64,000 nucleotides of DNA from Novosphingobium sp. (GTDB taxonomy: Bacteria; Pseudomonadota; Alphaproteobacteria; Sphingomonadales; Sphingomonadaceae): positions 240,351 to 304,350 of the forward strand of contig JACKKV010000003.1 of assembly GCA_024236235.1 (NCBI GenBank). Reading direction: 5' to 3'. Made by a program: the position numbers and the translations under genes. The notes under the pieces were generated by a model. The model saw only the letters and a program-made list of their open reading frames with translations. It searched no databases and had not been told where the DNA came from. Positions 51,510 to 59,531 of this stretch are shown here, one piece after another (position 1 is the stretch's first letter; each line of letters opens with the position of its first letter).

Positions 51510-52295
51510 ATGAACGAACAATTCGAGCGGGCTGCACAGCTTCTACGCGCCGCATATAGCGGATCGGCGATCCCGCCGATGCGAGATTACCTTGATCCGA
51601 CTGACGCGGAAGGCGCCTATGCGGTTCAAGCGATCAATACGCGTTTCTGGGAATGCCAGGGTCGGCGCATCGTCGGTCGCAAGGCCGGTCTTACGGCCAA
51701 GGCCGTGCAGCAGCAGCTGGGCGTCGACCAGCCCGACTTTGGTGTGCTGTTCGACGACATGGAGGTCGTCGATGGCGGCCACCTCGATACCGACAAGGTC
51801 ATCCAGCCCAAAGTCGAAGCGGAAATTGCCTTCGTGCTTGGTGCAGACTTGCGTTCCCCCCTCTCCACCCCTGCCGAGGTAGCCGCTGCGGTTGCCAGTG
51901 TTCATGCAGCGATCGAGATCGTCGATTCCCGCATTGCGGACTGGAAGATCACTTTCGCGGACACTGTTGCCGACAACGGCTCCTCGGCCTTTTTCGTACT
52001 GGGGGAACAGGGACTTGAGCTCGAAGGGCTCGACCTTGAAGGCGCAAAGATGGTCATGACGATCAACGGCGAGGTGGTATCGACAGGTGTCGGGGCAGCC
52101 GCGCTCGGCAATCCGCTCAACGCCGCGGCATGGCTTGCACAGACCCTGGCCAGCGCCGGAGAACCGCTCAAGGCCGGGGACATCCTGCTGGCTGGTGCAG
52201 TCGGACCGATGGTGGCGCTGAAACCGGGCGACAAGGTGCGGACCGAAATCGACGGTATCGGCACCTGCAGCTTTACGTATGGAGACAAGTCGTGA
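51510..52295 (+). CDS. mhpD: 2-oxopent-4-enoate hydratase
   Basis: About 261 residues from ATG 51510, with GGAG nine bases upstream. Family marks are GRKAGLTAKAVQQQLGVDQP, FGVLFDDMEV, and VEAEIAFVLGADL with metal-binding acidic residues, plus ADNGSSAFFVLG and GAVGPMVALKPGDKV. It adds water to 2-hydroxypenta-2,4-dienoate to give 4-hydroxy-2-oxovalerate. First gene of the lower-pathway operon; its stop overlaps the mhpF GTG. Confidence 0.93.
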   Translation: MNEQFERAAQLLRAAYSGSAIPPMRDYLDPTDAEGAYAVQAINTRFWECQGRRIVGRKAGLTAKAVQQQLGVDQPDFGVLFDDMEVVDGGHLDTDKVIQPKVEAEIAFVLGADLRSPLSTPAEVAAAVASVHAAIEIVDSRIADWKITFADTVADNGSSAFFVLGEQGLELEGLDLEGAKMVMTINGEVVSTGVGAAALGNPLNAAAWLAQTLASAGEPLKAGDILLAGAVGPMVALKPGDKVRTEIDGIGTCSFTYGDKS

Positions 52296-53236
52296 GCCAG
52301 AAAACCAAAGTCGCGATCATAGGATCGGGCAATATTGGCACCGACCTGATGATCAAGGTCATGCGCCTGTCCGACGTGCTCGAAATGGGCGTCATGGTCG
52401 GCATCGACCCTCAATCGGACGGCCTTGCCCGCGCGAAACGGATGGGCGTGGCGACGACGCATGAAGGCATAGACGGCCTGCTCGCCATGCCCGAGTTCGC
52501 GGATATCGAGATCGTTTTCGACGCGACCAGCGCCGGGGCGCACAAGCGCAACAGCGAGCTGGTGCTGGCCGCCGGCAAACGGATGATCGACCTGACCCCC
52601 GCGGCGATCGGCCCCTACACGGTCCCGCCCGTAAACGGCGACGCGAACCTTGATGCGGCCAATGTCAACATGGTGACCTGCGGCGGACAGGCGACGATCC
52701 CTATCGTCCACGCCGTCAACCGCGTGGCCAAGGTGCACTACGGTGAAATCGTTGCATCGATCTCATCGAAGAGCGCCGGCCCCGGTACGCGCGCCAATAT
52801 CGACGAGTTCACCGAAACGACCAGCCAGGCGATCATGGACGTTTGCGGCGCCACGCGCGGCAAGGCCATCATCATCCTCAACCCAGCTGAGCCGCCGCTG
52901 ATCATGCGCGATACGGTCTATTGCCTGTGCGAGGAGGCCGATCAGGACGCGATCCGCAAGAGCATCGATGACATGGTCGCCGAAGTGCAGACTTACGTGC
53001 CCGGCTATCGCCTCAAGCAACACGTGCAGTTCGAACACATCGGTTCCAACCGCCCGCTGCGCATTCCGGAAATGGACGGCGAGTTCACCGGCCTCAAGGT
53101 CAGCACTTTCCTCGAAGTCGAGGGCGCGGCCCACTACCTGCCTGCTTACGCAGGCAATCTCGACATCATGACCTCTGCCGCGATGAAGACGGCGGAGAAA
53201 ATCGCGCTGCGCATGCATGAAGGAGCCGCGGCATGA
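52292..53236 (+). CDS. mhpF: Acetaldehyde dehydrogenase (acetylating)
   Basis: A 314-residue enzyme starting at GTG 52292 with GGAG upstream. The NAD motif is VAIIGSGNIGTDLMIKVM, the catalytic Cys lies in NMVTCGGQATIPIVHAV, and VASISSKSAGPGTRANIDEF then FTETT is characteristic. It converts acetaldehyde and CoA to acetyl-CoA and forms a channelling complex with the aldolase encoded next, which it overlaps by four bases. Confidence 0.95.
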   Translation: MSQKTKVAIIGSGNIGTDLMIKVMRLSDVLEMGVMVGIDPQSDGLARAKRMGVATTHEGIDGLLAMPEFADIEIVFDATSAGAHKRNSELVLAAGKRMIDLTPAAIGPYTVPPVNGDANLDAANVNMVTCGGQATIPIVHAVNRVAKVHYGEIVASISSKSAGPGTRANIDEFTETTSQAIMDVCGATRGKAIIILNPAEPPLIMRDTVYCLCEEADQDAIRKSIDDMVAEVQTYVPGYRLKQHVQFEHIGSNRPLRIPEMDGEFTGLKVSTFLEVEGAAHYLPAYAGNLDIMTSAAMKTAEKIALRMHEGAAA

Positions 53237-54270
53237 CCTTCGACCCGACCCAGACCAAACTCTACATCCAGGACGTTACCCTGCGCGACGGAATGCACGC
53301 GATCCGGCACCAGTATGGGTTGGAACATGTGAAAGCGATCGCAAAGGCGCTCGATGCCGCCAAGGTTGACGCTATTGAGGTCGCGCATGGCGACGGGCTG
53401 CAGGGCAGCTCGTTCAACTACGGTTTTGGCGCCTATACCGACTGGGACTGGATCGGCGCGGTTGCCGAGGAGTTGGAACACGCCGTCCTGACCACCCTGC
53501 TGCTTCCCGGCATCGGCACGGTCCATGACCTGAAGCACGCCTGCGAAATGGGCGTGCGTTCCGTCCGCATCGCCACTCATTGCACCGAGGCAGACGTCAG
53601 CAAGCAGCATATCGAAGCTGCTCGCAATCTTGGTATGGACGTCTCAGGCTTCCTGATGATGAGCCACATGTCCGATCCCGAGGCTCTCGCCCAGCAGGCC
53701 AAGTTGATGGAAGACTATGGGGCGCACTGCGTCTACGTCACCGACAGCGGCGGGGCGATGAACATGGAGCAGTACGCCGCACGGCTGCAGGCCTATGACC
53801 GCGTGCTGAAGCCCGAAACACAGCGCGGCGTGCATGCCCATCACAACCTGTCGCTGGGCGTGGCGAACTCGATCGTCGCGGTGCAGAACGGTGCGATCCG
53901 GGTCGATGCCAGCCTCGCCGGGATGGGCGCGGGCGCGGGCAATGCGCCGCTCGAGGTCTTCATTGCTGCGGCAGACAGCTATGGCTGGAACCATGGTTGC
54001 GATCTCTTCGCGCTGATGGATGCCGCGGAGGATCTCGTTCGCCCGCTGCAGGACAGGCCCGTGCGGGTCGACCGAGAGACGCTGACGCTGGGCTATGCCG
54101 GGGTCTATTCCTCCTTCCTGCGTCACGCGGAAAAGGCCGCTGCCGACTACGGTCTCGATACCCGTTCGATCCTCGCCGAGGTCGGCCGGCGCAAGATGGT
54201 CGGCGGACAGGAAGACATGATCGTCGATGTCGCGCTGGATCTTGCTGCCCAAGGCGACAACGGCCATTAG
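53233..54270 (+). CDS. mhpE: 4-hydroxy-2-oxovalerate aldolase
   Basis: A 345-residue HMGL-like aldolase: TLRDGMHAIRHQYGLEHVKA at the N-terminus with the metal Asp and the catalytic His, EVAHGDGLQGSSFNYGFG, the metal-binding GVHAHHNLSLGVANSI, and the C-terminal dimer domain reaching the dehydrogenase (LGYAGVYSSFLRHAE). It splits 4-hydroxy-2-oxovalerate to pyruvate and acetaldehyde. Last gene of the island's lower pathway. Confidence 0.95.
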   Translation: MTFDPTQTKLYIQDVTLRDGMHAIRHQYGLEHVKAIAKALDAAKVDAIEVAHGDGLQGSSFNYGFGAYTDWDWIGAVAEELEHAVLTTLLLPGIGTVHDLKHACEMGVRSVRIATHCTEADVSKQHIEAARNLGMDVSGFLMMSHMSDPEALAQQAKLMEDYGAHCVYVTDSGGAMNMEQYAARLQAYDRVLKPETQRGVHAHHNLSLGVANSIVAVQNGAIRVDASLAGMGAGAGNAPLEVFIAAADSYGWNHGCDLFALMDAAEDLVRPLQDRPVRVDRETLTLGYAGVYSSFLRHAEKAAADYGLDTRSILAEVGRRKMVGGQEDMIVDVALDLAAQGDNGH

Positions 54271-54311
54271 CAATCGCAAGTGGATTTGTCGGGCGGATCC
54301 TCGCATTCATC

Positions 54312-54479
54312 TTATTCGCCTGCCCCGGCCTCGATAGGATCGAGCGGGATGATGTTCTGCTCCTGAATTGAGAACCCGGTAACGTCGAGGTCGATCTCCG
54401 GCTCGATGAGTTCCTTGAATTCGCTCTTGATGTGATCGAGGTTCCATTCGCCGCGTTCGCCAGTGCAATTGACGGCGAG
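54312..54479 (-). pseudogene. ParB-like/DNA-modification protein C-terminal fragment
   Basis: Fifty-five codons on the minus strand ending in a TAA: GEWNLDHIKSEFKELIEPEI, DLDVTGFSIQEQNI, then IPLDPIEAGAGE. The E-x-D-L-D-V-T-G-F pattern resembles the segment after the ParB domain in ParB-like DNA methylase-type proteins. It is cut off by the IS21 end at 54481. The N-terminal part of such a gene occurs, also on the minus strand, at 30740-31063 on the other side of the island. Confidence 0.5.
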
Positions 54480-54480
54480 A

Positions 54481-54533
54481 TGTTGATTTTCACTGAGAGT
54501 TGACCCGGGATTTTCATCGAGAAGTGACCCGGG
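54481..54533 (-). repeat. IS21-family terminal repeats
   Basis: Starting with TGTTGA, two 23-bp direct copies of TTTTCA-N8-TGACCCGGG-type sequence lie at 54487-54509 and 54511-54533, 24 bases apart. Tandem repeats of this kind mark the ends of IS21-family elements. The adjoining istB remnant supports the call. Confidence 0.75.
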
Positions 54534-54542
54534 TTGCGGGGC

Positions 54543-54704
54543 CTATGTTCCCCTGGTTTGGGGTTTGGTCAAGGGTCGGCTTGTTTCCTTTTTAGTTGTG
54601 CTGTTGGCGGCGGAAGCCTTGAAGCGGAAGCTGTCGTTTCCGGTTTCGAGGATGTGGCAGTGATGGGTCAACCGGTCGAGCAGGGCGGTGGTCATCTTGG
54701 CATC
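54543..54704 (-). pseudogene. IstB-like ATPase, C-terminal remnant
   Basis: Fifty-three codons remain: DAKMTTALLDRLTHHCHILE then TGNDSFRFKASAANS, ending at a TAG. This is the usual end of IstB helper ATPases of IS21 elements. The rest of istB and all of istA are missing, so this is a deletion derivative of an IS21-type element. Confidence 0.8.
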
Positions 54705-55158
54705 AGCGACGCGAGGTCGCGTTCGACGATCTGCTTCGAAGAGAGTGCCAAGTTCTTGCCCCCATTACGGTCATTCGACTGGTCTCCCTTGTGGAGGGAG
54801 CCTTTAGCAGAAGCATAAGAACATGTCAAGAACATTGGGAAACTGCGATAGCTTTACAGACAGTTGGGGCAAGCCGGCAGCGCTAGGAAGATGCTGCTTC
54901 CGTTCCCTGTTGGAAGGGTTGGAAATCGCTGTTCCGCGATGCATGGTTCGCTGACCGCCTGGATTTAATTCCCTGTTATCGCTGCAGGGAATTGGACCGT
55001 CGAGATCGCGGATTTCTGCGGGTTTGAGGGTCTATGTAGCAGCCAATCAGCGCCAGATTTTGAATATTTCCCTGTATTTTCCCTGTAAAGCAGGGAAATC
55101 AGGCTCGAGACTGGTTAGGTCGGGACTGCACTGTTCACCACCTTTTCCCGCAAGCCCC
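54705..55158. other. Gene-free right edge of the island with two hairpins
   Basis: About 450 bases without a supportable gene. It contains two perfect inverted repeats with the same core: AATTCCCTG/CAGGGAATT at 54967-54993 (9-base loop) and TTTCCCTG/CAGGGAAA at 55078-55098 (5-base loop), plus further single CCCTGT copies. It may be the remains of a recombination site region. Confidence 0.55.
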
Positions 55159-55178
55159 GCACACCACTGCGGGTGTGC
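55159..55178 (-). terminator. Possible terminator hairpin after apt
   Basis: GCACACC/GGTGTGC, a seven-base stem with six-base loop, lies two bases beyond the apt stop. No U-run follows, so confidence is limited. Confidence 0.4.
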
Positions 55179-55179
55179 T

Positions 55180-55716
55180 TCAATCGCCGGAAAAATGAAG
55201 CAGGCTGTCTGCCGCGATCCCCTGTTCGCGCAAGGCCCGGCTGCCCCCAAGATCAGGCAGGTCAATCACGAACAGCGCGCGATTCACCACCGCGCCTGCC
55301 TGGCGCAGCAGATGCGCAGCGGCCAGCGCGGTCCCGCCGGTGGCGATCAGATCGTCAACCAGCACCACGCCCTGCCCGGCGGGCACGAGTGTGGGGTCAA
55401 CCTCCAGCCGGTCCGTTCCATATTCCAGCGCATAATCGATCCCGATCGTCGGCACCGGCAATTTGCCGCGCTTGCGCACCGGCAGGAACCCCAGCCCGAG
55501 CTGCGCCGCCACGGCTGCGCCGAAAATGAAGCCGCGCGCCTCCATCCCCGCAATCGCCGCCGCGCCCGCACCGCTGGCGCGCTGCGCCAAATGCGAAATC
55601 GCTGCGCGCAGGCCCGGCCCATCGGCGAGCAGCGAGGTGATGTCGCGAAATTCGATACCCGGCCGCGGAAAATCCGGAATGGTGCGGATCAGCGCCCGGA
55701 GGTCCTCAATCCTCAT
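55180..55716 (-). CDS. apt: Adenine phosphoribosyltransferase
   Basis: A 178-residue type I phosphoribosyltransferase from ATG 55716 (MRIEDLRALIRTIPDFPRPG). Marks are GIEFRDITSLLADGPGLRAA, GMEARGFIFGAAVAAQLGLG, and the PRPP loop VVLVDDLIATGGTALAAAHL. It salvages adenine to AMP. It follows the bc1 genes on the same strand after a gap of about 75 bases; a longer open frame upstream overlaps petC and was rejected. Confidence 0.95.
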   Translation of the reverse strand: MRIEDLRALIRTIPDFPRPGIEFRDITSLLADGPGLRAAISHLAQRASGAGAAAIAGMEARGFIFGAAVAAQLGLGFLPVRKRGKLPVPTIGIDYALEYGTDRLEVDPTLVPAGQGVVLVDDLIATGGTALAAAHLLRQAGAVVNRALFVIDLPDLGGSRALREQGIAADSLLHFSGD

Positions 55717-55792
55717 CACCCGTCCCTCAACAGCAAACGCCCCCGCACCACCTGGGTGCGAGGGCGCGCATGTTCCGTCGCAAGCGGCAATA

Positions 55793-56650
55793 TCAGCCTT
55801 TCTTGCCCTTCTTGTCAGCCCAGACCTGCTGCTTGGCGAGATAGGCCAGAACAGTGGCGAAGAGCAGGAAGCCCAGCACCGGCCAGCCCGTCTGCTTGCG
55901 CTTGTCGAGCGTGGGTTCGGCCGTCCAGGTGAGGAAAGCGGCAACGTCCTGCGCCATCTGGTCAACCGTCGCCTTGGTGCCGTCGCCATAGCTGACCTGA
56001 TCCGTTGCGGTCAGCGGCGGCGCCATGGCCAGGTTGAGATTGGCGAAATAGGGGTTGTAATGCAGCCCCGGCCCCGGCGCGGAACCCGGGAATTCCTTGA
56101 CCAGTTCGGCCGGCGCATCCTGATACCCCGTCAACAGCGAATAGACATAGGCAGAGCCTTCGTGGCGTGCCTTGGTCATCAGCGAAAGATCGGGCGGAAT
56201 GGCGTTGTTGTTCGCCGCGCGCGCCGCGATGTCGTTGGGATAGGGCTTGGGGAAATAATCGGTGGGCATGCCCGCACGGGTCGTCGCCTCACCCGTGTTG
56301 GGATCGACGCCCGGCACCTGGAAGCCGGCCGCAATCGCCTTCACTTCGGCTTCATTGTAGCCGAGCTGTTCCAGATCACGGAAGGCCACATGGCGCAGCG
56401 AATGGCAGGCCGAGCAGACTTCCTTGTAGACCTGGAAGCCGCGCTGCAGCTGCTGCTTGTCGTATTTGCCGAAGGCTCCGTTGAAGGAGAACCCGCCCGA
56501 CGGTTCGTGCGGAAGCTTGTGGAAGTGGTGTTCAGCGGTGGCGGGCTTGAGTTCGCCCTCGCTGATGACCGTGGCCGCGCCACTCACGAAGGCCCACAGG
56601 ACAGCAGCCGTGAAGAACAGGCCGACGAGGATACCGATAAGGCGAGTCAT
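55793..56650 (-). CDS. petC: Cytochrome c1
   Basis: A 285-residue c1 subunit with an N-terminal membrane/signal segment (residues 3-25), the haem site VCSACHSLRHVAFRDLEQLG, the axial Met region around GSAPGPGLHYNPYFANLNLA then MAPPL, and a C-terminal membrane anchor (VLGFLLFATVLAYLAKQQVW). It passes electrons from the Rieske protein to soluble or membrane cytochrome c. Third gene of petABC. Confidence 0.95.
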   Translation of the reverse strand: MTRLIGILVGLFFTAAVLWAFVSGAATVISEGELKPATAEHHFHKLPHEPSGGFSFNGAFGKYDKQQLQRGFQVYKEVCSACHSLRHVAFRDLEQLGYNEAEVKAIAAGFQVPGVDPNTGEATTRAGMPTDYFPKPYPNDIAARAANNNAIPPDLSLMTKARHEGSAYVYSLLTGYQDAPAELVKEFPGSAPGPGLHYNPYFANLNLAMAPPLTATDQVSYGDGTKATVDQMAQDVAAFLTWTAEPTLDKRKQTGWPVLGFLLFATVLAYLAKQQVWADKKGKKG

Positions 56651-56677
56651 ATCCGTAACTTTCCCTTGGCTGTTCGT

Positions 56678-57961
56678 TCAGGAGGCCGCTTTGAGTTCGG
56701 CATTGTCATCCGAACCAAGCACGGCTTCGGTGATCGAATAGGGCAGCGGTTCAGGCCGCTCCACCGATGCGACGATCGGCAGGATCACCAGGAAGTGGAG
56801 GAAATAATAAGCTGTCGCGAGCTGGCTCATCATCACGAAGGGTTCTTCCGCCGGGGCGCCGCCGCAATAGAACAGCACCGCCATGGCCGGGATCAGGCCG
56901 AACCAGAAGAACTTGCGGAACAGCGGGCGGTAATGGCCCGATCGCACCGGCGACGTATCGAGCCAGGGCAGGAAGAACCACACCAGGATCGAGCCGAACA
57001 TGGCGATCACGCCCATCAGCTTGGCCGGAATGAAGAAGAAGTCCGCAGTGAAAGCACGCAGGATCGCGTAGAACGGCCAGAAATACCATTCGGGCACGAT
57101 ATGCGCAGGCGTGCTCATCGGGTTGGCCGGGATGTAATTGTCCGGGTGGCCCAGCGCGTTCGGCAGGAAGAACAGCATCGCGCAGTAGAGGAACAGGAAC
57201 ACGCCCAGCCCGAAGCCGTCCTTCGCCGTGTAATAGGGGTGGAACGGAATCGTGTCGCTTTCACCCTTCACCTCAACCCCGGTCGGGTTGGAGGAGCCGG
57301 GGATATGCAGCGCCCAGATGTGCAGGATAACGACGCCCGCGATCACGAAGGGCAGCAGGAAGTGCAGCGAGAAGAAGCGGTTGAGCGCGGCATTATCCGG
57401 TGCAAAGCCGCCCAGCAGCCAGATCTGCAGCGGTTCGCCGACCAGCGGGATCGCGCCGAACAGGCCGGTGATGACCTTGGCCCCCCAGAAGCTCATCTGG
57501 CCCCACGGCAGGACGTAGCCCATGAAGGCGGTGGCCATCATCAGCAGGAAGATCACCACGCCCATCAGCCACACCATTTCGCGCGGCGCCTTGTAGGAAC
57601 CATAGAAGAAACCGCGGAAGATATGGAGATAGACAACCACGAAGAAAGCCGAGGCACCGTTGGCATGCGCATAGCGCAGCATCCAGCCCCAGTTGACGTC
57701 GCGCATGATATGTTCGGTCGAATCGAAGGCGACCAGCGCATTGGGCGCATAATGCATCGCCAGCACCACGCCGGTGACGATCTGGAGCACCAGGCAGAAG
57801 CCGGCCAGCACGCCGAAATTCCAGAAATAGTTGAGATTGCGCGGCACCGGATAGCCGGCACCGATCGCATTATAGACGAAGCGCGGCAGGGGCAGCCTGT
57901 CATCCACCCACTTCATCAGCGGATTTTGCGGTTCGTATTGGTTCGCCCAGGGGAAGCTCAT
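56678..57961 (-). CDS. petB: Cytochrome b of the bc1 complex
   Basis: A 427-residue membrane protein with eight or so hydrophobic helices. Paired His ligands lie in VVLAMHYAPN, FFVVVYLHIFRGFFYGSYKA and HFLLPFVIAGVVILHIWALH. The quinol-site signature PEWY is present in HIVPEWYFWPFYAILRA. It forms the core of ubiquinol-cytochrome c reductase. Confidence 0.96.
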   Translation of the reverse strand: MSFPWANQYEPQNPLMKWVDDRLPLPRFVYNAIGAGYPVPRNLNYFWNFGVLAGFCLVLQIVTGVVLAMHYAPNALVAFDSTEHIMRDVNWGWMLRYAHANGASAFFVVVYLHIFRGFFYGSYKAPREMVWLMGVVIFLLMMATAFMGYVLPWGQMSFWGAKVITGLFGAIPLVGEPLQIWLLGGFAPDNAALNRFFSLHFLLPFVIAGVVILHIWALHIPGSSNPTGVEVKGESDTIPFHPYYTAKDGFGLGVFLFLYCAMLFFLPNALGHPDNYIPANPMSTPAHIVPEWYFWPFYAILRAFTADFFFIPAKLMGVIAMFGSILVWFFLPWLDTSPVRSGHYRPLFRKFFWFGLIPAMAVLFYCGGAPAEEPFVMMSQLATAYYFLHFLVILPIVASVERPEPLPYSITEAVLGSDDNAELKAAS

Positions 57962-57978
57962 TGTCTCTATCCTTCGCC

Positions 57979-58557
57979 TCAGCCGATCTTCACGACAGTG
58001 TCGGAAGTGAATTCATATTCAGGCACCTGCAGGTTGAGCGGGGCCGGACCCTTGCGGATGCGCGCGGCGGTGTCGTAATGCGAACCGTGGCAGGGGCAGA
58101 AATATCCGCCAAACTCGCCCTTGTTCTCACCTTCGCCCGCACCCAGCGGCACACAGCCCAGATGCGTGCAGACGCCCATGGTGATCAGCCAGTTTTCATG
58201 GCCTTCCTTGGTGCGTTCGGCCAGCGTCTGCGGGTCGCGCAGGCTGCCGACATCGACGGCATTGGCCTCTTCAATTTCCTTGGCAGTCAGATTGCGCACG
58301 AACACCGGCTGCTTGCGGAACACCGCCTTGACCGCCTGACCGGGCTGAATCGCGCTGACGTCCAGTTCGGTCGAGCTTTCGGCCAGAACATCCTTGGACG
58401 GGGCCATCTGGCTGACCAGGGGCAGCAAGGTCACAACGCCGCCAACGCCCGCCGCGCCGACTGCGGCAATATTGATAAAGTCGCGCCGACGCACGCCTTC
58501 TCCGCTTTCTGCGGCGGCCACGCCATCCACATCCGCGGTGCCAGTACTTTCTGTCAT
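57979..58557 (-). CDS. petA: Rieske iron-sulfur subunit of the bc1 complex
   Basis: A 192-residue protein with a twin-arginine-like leader (RRRDFINIAAVGAAG) and one membrane anchor. The cluster ligands are CTHLGCVPLG and CPCHGSHYDTAARI. It takes electrons from quinol on the periplasmic side. First gene of petABC. The 221 bases upstream to pgeF contain no gene and probably hold the operon promoter. Confidence 0.96.
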   Translation of the reverse strand: MTESTGTADVDGVAAAESGEGVRRRDFINIAAVGAAGVGGVVTLLPLVSQMAPSKDVLAESSTELDVSAIQPGQAVKAVFRKQPVFVRNLTAKEIEEANAVDVGSLRDPQTLAERTKEGHENWLITMGVCTHLGCVPLGAGEGENKGEFGGYFCPCHGSHYDTAARIRKGPAPLNLQVPEYEFTSDTVVKIG

Positions 58558-58778
58558 CTGCCCTGCCTTGCCTCACCTGCGCCCCCGCGAAACGGAAGCG
58601 CGCCAAGAAAACCAAACCTTTTCGCGTTCAGGACCCCCCTCTCGCGATGCGCGGCGCGGCCTGATGCTGCCCTTTTCCACGCCAGTTTGGGCGGGCTGAT
58701 AGACGCAAGGGCGCGGATTGCCAACAGGCATTTTGGCCGTTCCGCGCTCTGCATGCGCCAAAACCGCCCCGCCCGCAT

Positions 58779-59531
58779 CTAGCGCGGCAGTCCGATGAGC
58801 GAGAATTGGCGGCCATAGGCAGGCTCGCCGCGATGCGTCGCGCGGCGGAACGAAAAGAAACGCGCGTCATCGGCATAGGTATCGAGCCCCAGCGGATCGA
58901 CCCGTTCCAGACCCATCCGCTCCAGCCGCCAGGCGACATAGGCTTCGAGATCGAACTGCCAGTGCCCCGGGCGCCCGGCGGTGAAGAAGCGCGCTTCGTC
59001 ATCGGCAAATGCCGCGCGGAACTCGGCGCCTACCTCATAGCTTTCGCGCGCGATGCACGGGCCGATCGCCGCGCATAGCGCAGTGCGATCCGCCCCCAGC
59101 GCCTCCATCGCCGCCACCGTCGCCTCCAGGACGCCGCCATGCGCGCCTTTCCAGCCGGCATGCGCCGCACCCACCACGCCTGCCGCGCGGTCGGCCAGCA
59201 GCACCGGTGCGCAATCGGCGGTGACAATGCCCAGCAGCAGCCCCGGTGTGGCGGTGACCAGCGCATCGGCCTGCGGCCGGTCCGCCTCGTCCCAGGGCTC
59301 AGTCACCGCAACCGCCTGGGCCGAATGCACCTGATAGACCGTGACCAGCCGCGCGCCGGGCAGCACCGCTTGGGCTGCCCGCCGCCGGTTTTCAGCGACC
59401 GCACCCGCATCGTCGCCCGCGCCCAGCCCGACATTCAGCCCGGCCGTGACGCCGGTTGACACGCCCCCCGCGCGGGTCAGGAAGCCATGCGGCAGGCCCG
59501 CCAGGGCAGCGCTGCGAATCGCCTCAACCAA
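58779..59531 (-). CDS. pgeF: Peptidoglycan editing factor / polyphenol oxidase-like (PgeF, YfiH family)
   Basis: A 250-residue YfiH-family (DUF152) protein: GFLTRAGGVSTGVTAGLNVG, TADCAPVLLAD with the zinc Cys, VVGAAHAGWKGAHGGVLEAT with the zinc His, and IGPCIARESYEVG. Members are reported as purine nucleoside phosphorylase/laccase-like enzymes and to correct muropeptide errors. Its start overlaps the pepN stop by eight bases, so the two are co-transcribed. Confidence 0.92.
   Translation of the reverse strand: MVEAIRSAALAGLPHGFLTRAGGVSTGVTAGLNVGLGAGDDAGAVAENRRRAAQAVLPGARLVTVYQVHSAQAVAVTEPWDEADRPQADALVTATPGLLLGIVTADCAPVLLADRAAGVVGAAHAGWKGAHGGVLEATVAAMEALGADRTALCAAIGPCIARESYEVGAEFRAAFADDEARFFTAGRPGHWQFDLEAYVAWRLERMGLERVDPLGLDTYADDARFFSFRRATHRGEPAYGRQFSLIGLPR

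Noticed and set aside
27302..55158. Attachment-site direct repeat from tRNA-Lys at the far edge of the island
   Set aside because: By eye, no copy of the tRNA 3' end (GCCCAGCAGGGCTCACCA region) was found near 54.3-55.2 kb; a partial CTGTTCACCACC similarity near 55133 is too weak.
55463..58078. An 871-codon open frame antisense to petC and petB
   Set aside because: It is a GC-rich shadow of strongly recognised cytochrome genes; its translation is low-complexity in His, Arg and Gln and contains no known domain.
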